From an uncultured Bacteroidales bacterium (GTDB lineage: Bacteria; Bacteroidota; Bacteroidia; Bacteroidales; UBA932), in assembly GCA_946406095.1 (NCBI GenBank), contig CAMJJO010000130.1, positions 1 to 5,047 of the forward strand: DNA of 5,047 bases, in the 5' to 3' direction. This document shows, in pieces, positions 1 to 5,047 of this stretch; the stretch's first letter is position 1; the number at the start of each line of letters is the position of its first letter. The notes under the pieces are model-generated. The model saw only the letters and a program-made list of their open reading frames with translations. It searched no databases and was not told the origin of the DNA. A program made the position numbers and the translations under genes.

Positions 1-1089
1 CTCCTTTCCAACTGCAAATACTGGATGGAAGAATACCACCTGGACGGCTTCCGCTTCGATGGCGTCACGTCGATGCTCTACTGGGACCACGGCCTCGGCA
101 CCGACTTCGGGAACTATGAGATTTACTTCGGCCAGGGGGTGGACGAGAACGCCGTGGCCTATCTCGGCCTTGCCAACAGGCTTATCCACGAGCTCAACCC
201 GGACGCCGTCACGATAGCGGAGGATGTGAGCGGAATGCCCGGACTGGCGGCTCCACAGAAAGCCGGCGGAGTCGGATTCGACTTCCGTATGGCGATGGGC
301 ATCGCCGACCACTGGATCAAGTGGATAAAAGAGAAATCGGACGAGCAGTGGAGCCCCGGGGAAATCTGGTACGAACTTACCAACAAGCGTGCGGACGAAA
401 AGACAGTCAGCTACGCCGAGTGCCACGACCAGGCCCTCGTCGGCGACAAGACCATCATCTTCCGTCTCATCGACAAGGAAATGTACTTTTCGATGGACAA
501 GGGCAAGCAGAACCTGACCGTCGAGAGGGGAGTCGCCCTTCACAAGATGATACGCCTGGTGACCGCCGCCACTGCCGGAAACGGATACCTCAATTTCATG
601 GGGAACGAGTTCGGGCATCCCGAATGGATCGACTTTCCACGCGAAGGGAATGGATGGAGCTATGCTCATGCCAGAAGGCTCTGGTCCATCGCAGATAACG
701 ATGATCTCCTCTACAAGGGCCTCGAAGAATTCGACCGGGAAATGGTGCATTTCATCCATAAAAACCGGCTGCTCGGAGAGCCCCCGGTGCTGCTCACGGC
801 GGACGAGGAGAAAAAGATACTCGTTTTCCTACGGAAAAATTGTATCTTTGCACTGAATTTCAACCCGACAGGCTCCTTTGGAGATTACGGTTTTTCGGCA
901 CCTGATGGGGAGTGGACCCTGGAGTTCAGCTCCGACGATGCCGCTTTCAACGGGCAAGGCAGGCTCCAGGCCGGAGAAAAGCACCTCAGCATAGCGCAGC
1001 GGTGCCCTAACGGCAATCAGGAGTTTGACCATACTTTGTATCTGTACCTCCCGAGCAGGTGCGCTGTCGTACTGAAGAAAAACAAATAG
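1..1089 (+). CDS. glgB: 1,4-alpha-glucan (glycogen) branching enzyme, GH13_8 eukaryote-like type, 5'-truncated by window edge
   Basis: The enzyme cuts an alpha-1,4 glucan chain and rejoins the piece by an alpha-1,6 bond, making branches in cytosolic glycogen. The frame is open from base 1, so the Met at base 25 is internal and not the start; 362 residues are visible. The N-terminal CBM48-like domain and first half of the barrel are missing, about 310-330 residues judging by eukaryotic branching enzymes of roughly 700. Visible GH13 signatures (window numbering): DGFRFDGVTSMLY with nucleophile Asp20 (codon 58-60), TIAEDVSG with acid/base Glu74 (220-222), and ECHDQALVGD with the transition-state Asp143 (427-429). 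YLNFMGNEFGHPEW follows near residues 196-209. Residues from about 265 onward match the C-terminal all-beta domain and end in a typical LYLPSRCAVVL strand. The wording of these motifs is much closer to human GBE1 than to E. coli GlgB, hence GH13_8. The stop lies 3 bp before the debranching gene, in the same frame. Confidence 0.95.
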   Translation, partial: LLSNCKYWMEEYHLDGFRFDGVTSMLYWDHGLGTDFGNYEIYFGQGVDENAVAYLGLANRLIHELNPDAVTIAEDVSGMPGLAAPQKAGGVGFDFRMAMGIADHWIKWIKEKSDEQWSPGEIWYELTNKRADEKTVSYAECHDQALVGDKTIIFRLIDKEMYFSMDKGKQNLTVERGVALHKMIRLVTAATAGNGYLNFMGNEFGHPEWIDFPREGNGWSYAHARRLWSIADNDDLLYKGLEEFDREMVHFIHKNRLLGEPPVLLTADEEKKILVFLRKNCIFALNFNPTGSFGDYGFSAPDGEWTLEFSSDDAAFNGQGRLQAGEKHLSIAQRCPNGNQEFDHTLYLYLPSRCAVVLKKNK

Positions 1090-1095
1090 CTTATG
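1087..1095 (+). promoter_or_regulatory. glgB stop / debranching-enzyme start junction (TAGCTTATG)
   Basis: The TAG of glgB, one CTT codon and the ATG of the next gene lie in the same frame. No Shine-Dalgarno is visible; the preceding bases are A-rich (GAAGAAAAACAAA), as is common for Bacteroidota starts. The in-frame TAG rules out any start further upstream. The same nine bases recur at 4323-4331. Terminating ribosomes could restart here, which would couple the two genes; that is an inference. Confidence 0.6.
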
Positions 1096-3036
1096 GCATT
1101 CTTAAGATTCAATAAAGCAGAACTCGTGAATCTCTCGTATTCTCTGAAGCGGGAGATTATCTGCGTCAATAAGACGGGTGCCTACTGCAATACCAGCATA
1201 GTCACGTGCAATACCCGCCGTTATCACGGGTTGCTCTCTGTCACCCTGGATCGCTTCGGAGGGGATAAGTACCTTCTGCTCTCCTCCATCGACGAATCCT
1301 TCATCGTGAATGGCAAGCAGTTCAATCTGGGCATCCACTGTTATGGGGATGTCTACGAGCCGCGAGGCCACAAGTATGTGGTGGATTTCAGCGCGGACCC
1401 CATCCCCAGCATCACCTACAAGGTCGGGGACATAGTCTTCCGCAAGTCGCTGATGCTGATGCCGGACAAAGACCAGATACTCATCAAGTATGAGCTTCTG
1501 GAGTGCCCTGCAAAGGCCACGGTGCGCCTGAAGCCTTTCCTGGCATTCCGCAATATCCACGCCCTCACCCACTGCAACGGCGATGCCGACCAGTCCTTCG
1601 AAGCCGTCAGGAACGGAGCGAAGTTCCGCATGTATGCCAACTTCCCGGACCTGGTGCTGCAGACCTCCGACTCGGCCGTGACATACCGTCACGATCCGGA
1701 ATGGTACTACGGCATCACCTATTCCGACGAGTACCGCCGTGGCTTCGATTGCAAGGAGGACCTGCTGGTGCCCGGATGTTTCGAGGGGACGATGAAGGCC
1801 GGGGATTCGCTGGTTCTGTCCGCTTCGCTGGTGGAAGAGAATCCCGCAATGTTCAAGCGGACCTTCACCGGCAACCTCGCAAAACTGCCCACCGTCACCA
1901 ACTACAGGGACCTGCTGGCCCGCTGGGCGAACCTTTTCATCTGCGCCCACAACGGCCGCAAGCGCGTCACCGCCGGCTTCTCCTGGATGTATACGGGGCT
2001 CCTGCGCGAGACTTTGATATCCCTCCCGGGCCTTACCCTCTATGCAGACGGGGACACCAGGACCTTCGAGGAGGTGCTGGACAATCTGATTGCAGATGAG
2101 CAGGAACGCCTGTTCCGCCGCACCACCCAGGTGGAGGCCCCTCTGATGCTGGCGACAGTCCTGCAGAAATACATCAAGTTCGGGGCATCCCCCGCAAAGG
2201 TCTGGAAGAAGTACGGAGTGATCGTCCGCGGCATCCTTGAGAGCTATCTGCCCGGATGCAGGCGCGAGGTCGCGATGCATCCCAACGGCCTGCTCTGGGC
2301 ACAGATGGAGCACGTGGCACTGAGCTGGATGAACGCCTATGTGAACGGAGAGCCCGTCACCGAGCGCGCCGGCTACCAGGTGGAAACCAACGCCCTGTGG
2401 TACAACTGCATCTGCTTCGCCGTGGAGATGGAGGCAAAATACGGATCCGCCGCCACCTTCGTAAAGGAGTGGAGCGCTATCCGGGATATGGTCAAGGCCA
2501 ACTTCCAGAAGGTCTTCTGGAGCGAGAAACGTGGCTGCCTGGCGGATTACGTGGACAATAACGGGCAGAACCTGGATGTCCGTCCGAATCAGCTGATAGC
2601 CATCTGGGTAGACAATTCCCCGGTGGACGACGAACTGCATCCGTCCATCTTCAGGGTCGTATCCGCAGAACTCGAGACTTCCCGCGGCATACGCACCCTG
2701 TCGCCCCGCAACCCCAACTACAAGAATGTTTATGAAGGGTCTCAGGTGGACCGTGACCTTGCCTATCACCAGGGCAGCACCCGTCCCTTCCTTCTCGAAT
2801 ACTACGTGGCCGCCGGCTACCGCATCATCGGCCCCGGCTTCCGCAAGAAAGCGGAATGGCTCTGCGAGGGTTTCTACGACGACCTAAGCAAGCATGGCGT
2901 AGTGGCGTTCAGCGAGCTTTACGACGGGGATCCGCCCCAGGAACCTCACGGAGCCATCGCATCCGCGCTCAGCACCGCGGCCCTTCTTTCAGTCAATCAC
3001 ATTATGGATCTTAATTCGGAGGAGGGCGGCAAATGA
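1093..3036 (+). CDS. Glycogen debranching enzyme, archaeal/bacterial GDE type (GH133-like amylo-alpha-1,6-glucosidase), with diverged active-site signatures
   Basis: Expected role: hydrolysis of alpha-1,6 branch points of cytosolic glycogen. The 647 residues fit the family's usual size, with no signal peptide or membrane segment. An N-terminal beta-rich GDE_N-like domain (about 1-260) carries the hallmark NTRRYHGLL at 40-48. A C-terminal (alpha/alpha)6-barrel GDE_C-like domain (about 275-635) carries RETLISLPGL (305-314), WMNAYVNG (412-419), ETNALWYN (431-438), VRPNQ (496-500), AYHQG (557-561) and SELYDGDPP (607-615). Glu608 aligns with the catalytic base of family members. The expected catalytic Asp of the GRDT signature is instead Glu306 (codon 2008-2010), with one extra residue before it. 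The usual HQGTxWPW is HQGSTRPF (559-566), and the AQAWS-like motif near the end is ASALS (623-627). Activity or specificity may therefore differ, although the frame is intact. The start is fixed by the upstream in-frame TAG. The end overlaps the next gene by 4 bp. Family assignment is firm; catalytic competence is not. Confidence 0.9.
   Translation: MAFLRFNKAELVNLSYSLKREIICVNKTGAYCNTSIVTCNTRRYHGLLSVTLDRFGGDKYLLLSSIDESFIVNGKQFNLGIHCYGDVYEPRGHKYVVDFSADPIPSITYKVGDIVFRKSLMLMPDKDQILIKYELLECPAKATVRLKPFLAFRNIHALTHCNGDADQSFEAVRNGAKFRMYANFPDLVLQTSDSAVTYRHDPEWYYGITYSDEYRRGFDCKEDLLVPGCFEGTMKAGDSLVLSASLVEENPAMFKRTFTGNLAKLPTVTNYRDLLARWANLFICAHNGRKRVTAGFSWMYTGLLRETLISLPGLTLYADGDTRTFEEVLDNLIADEQERLFRRTTQVEAPLMLATVLQKYIKFGASPAKVWKKYGVIVRGILESYLPGCRREVAMHPNGLLWAQMEHVALSWMNAYVNGEPVTERAGYQVETNALWYNCICFAVEMEAKYGSAATFVKEWSAIRDMVKANFQKVFWSEKRGCLADYVDNNGQNLDVRPNQLIAIWVDNSPVDDELHPSIFRVVSAELETSRGIRTLSPRNPNYKNVYEGSQVDRDLAYHQGSTRPFLLEYYVAAGYRIIGPGFRKKAEWLCEGFYDDLSKHGVVAFSELYDGDPPQEPHGAIASALSTAALLSVNHIMDLNSEEGGK
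3018..3026 (+). promoter_or_regulatory. Shine-Dalgarno-like purine run before the glycosyltransferase start
   Basis: GGAGGAGGG lies six bases upstream of the ATG at 3033, inside the last codons of the debranching gene, where it encodes part of the acidic tail EEGG. It is the only start in the window with a good match to the anti-Shine-Dalgarno. The start itself overlaps the previous stop as ATGA (3033-3036), the classic arrangement for translational coupling. Bacteroidota often rely little on Shine-Dalgarno pairing, so the purine run could also be simple coding sequence. Confidence 0.5.
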
Positions 3037-4325
3037 GAGTTCTGATGTTTGGATGGGAGTTTCCCCCGCATATCGCGGGAGGGCTCGGAACGGCCTGCGA
3101 GGGTATAGTCAAAGGCCTTGCATACAACGGGGTGGAGAGCATCTTCGTGATGCCTTCCGCCAGCGGCGATGAGGATGAAAGCGCCACCCGCATCATCAAT
3201 GCGAGCGATGTGGCGGTGGATTACGTCACCGAATCGGTGGAGGACTTCCTGGACAAGGTAAAGTTCATCCACGTAGATTCCAATCTCATCCCCTATGCCG
3301 ATCCGGAGGAGTTCTCCAAGATAGTCGAAGATGAGCGCGCCCGTCAGGTAAAGGACTTCCGCATCAGTTTCGGCCAGAAGTACAAGTTCTCCGGCAAATA
3401 TGGTGCGAACCTGCTGGAAGAGGTGGCCCGCTATGCTATGGTGGGCGGCACCATCGCAATGCAGCATAAGGATGAATTCGACATCATCCACGCCCACGAC
3501 TGGCTCACCTACCTTGCCGGCATCGCCGCCAAGGAACTCACCGGCAAACCGCTGGTGGTCCACGTGCACGCCACGTCCTTCGACCGCGGCACCGACGATA
3601 TGGTGGACTCCCGTGTCTATTCCATCGAGCGCCGCGGAATGGAGGCTGCCGACCGTGTGGTCACGGTCAGCGACCTGACCCGCAACATAGTCATCAACAA
3701 ATACGGCATCAACCCCGACAAGGTGGTCACCTGTCACAATGCAGTGGACTTCAGCGGCCGCGAGAATATCGAGGTCGAAAGGGGAGTGCGGGACAAAGTC
3801 GTCACTTTCCTTGGCCGCATCACCTTCCAGAAAGGCCCCGAATACTTCATAGAAGCGGCCGCCAAGGTGCTCAAGCGCACCAAGGGCGTGCGTTTCGTGA
3901 TGGCCGGAAGCGGAGATATGATGAACCGTTCCATCCGCATGGTGGCGCGGCTCGGGATCTCGGACCGCTTCCATTTCACGGGCTTCCTCCGCGGAGCGGA
4001 CGTGCAGAAGATGTTCGCCCTTTCGGATGTATACATCATGCCTTCGGTGTCCGAACCCTTCGGCATTTCGCCGCTGGAAGCGATGCGCACCGGGGTTCCT
4101 TCCATCATATCTCACCAGAGCGGCGCGGCCGAAGTGCTGAAATACGCCCTCAAGGTGGACTTCTGGGATGTGGATGCCATGGCAGACGACATCTACGCCC
4201 TTCTCACTTACCCGGCTCTCGCTCATTTCGCGACCGCCCAGGGCTACGATGAGGTGAATGAGCTGAAGTGGAACAACGCCACCGCCAAGCTCAAAAAAGT
4301 TTATGAATCAGTTTTAAACCAGTAG
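3033..4325 (+). CDS. GT4-fold (GT-B) glycosyltransferase, likely glycogen/alpha-glucan synthase
   Basis: Probable role: transfer of glucose from a nucleotide sugar to the end of a growing alpha-1,4 glucan in the cytosol. The protein has 430 residues. The N-terminal Rossmann domain opens with MRVLMFGWEFPPHIAGGLG, whose glycine loop (16-19) is typical of glucan synthases and related GT4/GT5 enzymes. HAHDW (153-157) and HVHATSFDR (177-185) continue the acceptor-side domain. The C-terminal nucleotide-sugar domain has FLGRITFQKGPEYFIEA, giving the expected Arg262 and Lys267, then AGSGD (291-295), and the E-x7-E motif EPFGISPLE (Glu341, Glu349). An acidic stretch (GDEDES, 45-50) sits in an N-domain loop. 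No membrane segment is seen, consistent with a soluble enzyme. The ATG overlaps the previous stop by 4 bp. Neighbours on both sides act on alpha-glucan, which supports glycogen synthesis over polysaccharide or lipid glycosylation. The donor (UDP- or ADP-glucose) cannot be read from sequence. It is not a classical GT5 GlgA by motif wording. Confidence 0.88.
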   Translation: MRVLMFGWEFPPHIAGGLGTACEGIVKGLAYNGVESIFVMPSASGDEDESATRIINASDVAVDYVTESVEDFLDKVKFIHVDSNLIPYADPEEFSKIVEDERARQVKDFRISFGQKYKFSGKYGANLLEEVARYAMVGGTIAMQHKDEFDIIHAHDWLTYLAGIAAKELTGKPLVVHVHATSFDRGTDDMVDSRVYSIERRGMEAADRVVTVSDLTRNIVINKYGINPDKVVTCHNAVDFSGRENIEVERGVRDKVVTFLGRITFQKGPEYFIEAAAKVLKRTKGVRFVMAGSGDMMNRSIRMVARLGISDRFHFTGFLRGADVQKMFALSDVYIMPSVSEPFGISPLEAMRTGVPSIISHQSGAAEVLKYALKVDFWDVDAMADDIYALLTYPALAHFATAQGYDEVNELKWNNATAKLKKVYESVLNQ

Positions 4326-4331
4326 CTTATG
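4323..4331 (+). promoter_or_regulatory. Glycosyltransferase stop / GH57 start junction (TAGCTTATG)
   Basis: TAG, one CTT codon and ATG lie in one frame, the same nine bases as at 1087-1095. The 40 or so bases before it are richer in A and T than the surrounding coding sequence (AAAAAAG, TTTTAAA), and the first codons after it are also A-rich. That fits a weakly structured Bacteroidota start without Shine-Dalgarno. The TAG excludes an upstream start for the GH57 gene. Confidence 0.6.
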
Positions 4332-5047
4332 AAAAAGCTTTGTTTCTATTTCCAGATACACCAGCCGGACCGTCTCCGCGTATTCCGTTTCTTCGACATC
4401 GGAAAAGATTCGCATTATTACGACGATTTCGTGAACCGCACCATCCTGAGGCGCATCGCCCAGAAGTGCTACCTGCCAATGAATAAGCTGCTGCTTGAGG
4501 CCATCAAGGCAAACGGTGGCAAGTTCAAGGTGGCTTTCTCCATCACCGGAAGTGCGCTTGAGCAGTTCGAGCGCTATGCTCCCGATGTGATCGACAGTTT
4601 CCGCGAACTCGCAGCCACTGGCGCCGTGGAGTTCCTGTGCGAGACCTGCAACCATTCACTTTCTTCGCTTAAGAGCGAGAATGAATTCAAGCATCAGGTG
4701 CTCAAGCACAAGGCCACCATCGAGAAATATTTCGGAGTGACTCCTGTCACGTTCCGCAACACCGAGCTCATCTATTCGGATGCCATCGGAAAGCAGGTTT
4801 ACGACCTGGGCTTCAAGACCGTCCTGACCGAGGGTGCAAGGCACATCCTTGGATGGAAGAGCCCGAATTATGTTTATTCCAACGAGATCAAATCCTCGCA
4901 GAAGCTGCTGCTGCGCAACTATGTGCTCAGCGACGACATCGCATTCCGCTTCGCAGGCTCCGGCCTCACCGCAGAGCAGTTCGTTGCCAAGGTGAATGCC
5001 GAAGAGGGAGACATCGTGAATCTTTTCATGGACTATGAAACCTTCGG
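4329..5047 (+). CDS. GH57 alpha-amylase / 4-alpha-glucanotransferase family enzyme, 3'-truncated by window edge
   Basis: GH57 enzymes hydrolyse or transfer alpha-1,4 glucans by a retaining mechanism in an incomplete (beta/alpha)7 barrel. The visible 239 residues start MKKLCFYFQIHQPDRLRVF, whose HQP (11-13) is conserved region 1. FSITGSALEQ (70-79) fits region 2. FRNTELIYSD (142-151) is region 3 with predicted nucleophile Glu146 (codon 4764-4766). FMDYETF (233-239) is region 4 with predicted acid/base Asp235 (codon 5031-5033), right at the edge. The motif wording resembles the Methanocaldococcus MJ1611-like alpha-amylase group rather than GH57 branching enzymes. Members of that group run to roughly 450-470 residues, so about half is missing. 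No signal peptide is evident (charged MKK is followed by a barrel strand, not a hydrophobic helix), so a cytosolic role on glycogen is likely. It sits 3 bp after the synthase gene. The frame has no stop before the window ends. Hydrolase versus transferase activity cannot be decided here. Confidence 0.92.
   Translation, partial: MKKLCFYFQIHQPDRLRVFRFFDIGKDSHYYDDFVNRTILRRIAQKCYLPMNKLLLEAIKANGGKFKVAFSITGSALEQFERYAPDVIDSFRELAATGAVEFLCETCNHSLSSLKSENEFKHQVLKHKATIEKYFGVTPVTFRNTELIYSDAIGKQVYDLGFKTVLTEGARHILGWKSPNYVYSNEIKSSQKLLLRNYVLSDDIAFRFAGSGLTAEQFVAKVNAEEGDIVNLFMDYETF

Noticed and set aside
25..27. ATG at base 25 as the start of the branching enzyme
   Set aside because: The frame is open and matches the family from base 1 (LLSNCKYW precedes it), and starting here would leave out more than half of the enzyme, including the first half of the barrel. 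It is an internal Met.
1087..1089. TAG recoded as an amino acid, making GlgB-GDE one protein
   Set aside because: TAG occurs exactly at the expected C-terminal ends of two normal-length enzymes (1087 and 4323) and is followed within one codon by a plausible ATG start. No in-frame TAG interrupts any gene, so it is an ordinary stop.
1102..2769. A 555-codon open frame on the minus strand opposite the debranching gene, starting at GTG
   Set aside because: It is in exact codon register with the sense gene. Its length only means that the sense gene almost never uses TTA, CTA or TCA codons (the reverse complements of stops); it ends precisely at the TTA of sense codon 4. The translation shows no recognisable domain.
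1093..3036. Debranching gene as a pseudogene
   Set aside because: All 647 codons are open, the length is normal, the start and stop junctions are tight, and most family motifs are exact. The active-site changes fit divergence better than decay.
2997..4226. A 409-codon minus-strand open frame opposite the glycosyltransferase gene
   Set aside because: Again codon-for-codon antisense to a GC-rich gene that avoids TTA, CTA and TCA. The peptide is an unusual His/Asp/Val-rich shadow with no family resemblance, while the sense strand carries clear GT-B motifs.
4314..4844. Two short minus-strand frames (4314-4655 and 4656-4844) opposite the start of the GH57 gene
   Set aside because: The sense frame from 4329 has the GH57 motifs HQP, NTELIYS and FMDYETF and stays open to the window end; the minus frames are its shadows.

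Overview
The window holds four tightly packed plus-strand genes that read as one stretch of an alpha-glucan (glycogen) operon. In order they are: the C-terminal half of a glycogen branching enzyme of the eukaryote-like GH13_8 kind (1-1089, cut by the left edge); a complete glycogen debranching enzyme of the archaeal/bacterial GDE type (1093-3036); a complete GT4-fold glycosyltransferase that is the likely glucan synthase (3033-4325); and the N-terminal half of a GH57 alpha-amylase/glucanotransferase (4329-5047, cut by the right edge).

The organism is most likely a GC-rich member of the Bacteroidota, probably Bacteroidales. The sequence shows the trio debranching enzyme - GT4 glycosyltransferase - GH57, which from memory is a familiar Bacteroides gene order. 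Two of the three downstream start codons have A/T-rich upstream sequence instead of a clear Shine-Dalgarno, and codons mostly end in G or C. This placement is an inference; there is no rRNA or marker gene here.

The genes are separated by 3 bp, overlap by 4 bp (ATGA), and are separated by 3 bp. There is no room for an internal promoter or terminator, so co-transcription and translational coupling are expected. No non-coding stretch is longer than 3 bp, and I see no RNA gene, mobile element, repeat array, CRISPR or attachment site.

Together the products would build and recycle an intracellular storage glucan. The GT4 enzyme would extend alpha-1,4 chains from a nucleotide sugar, the branching enzyme would add alpha-1,6 branches, the debranching enzyme would remove them, and the GH57 enzyme would cut or rearrange chains.

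The region is mostly ordinary metabolism and I do not see a new biological system. The points most worth a second look are a debranching enzyme whose active-site signatures depart from the family pattern in several places while its reading frame is intact, and two junctions with the identical nine bases TAGCTTATG, where one amber codon and one CTT codon are all that separate in-frame neighbours.
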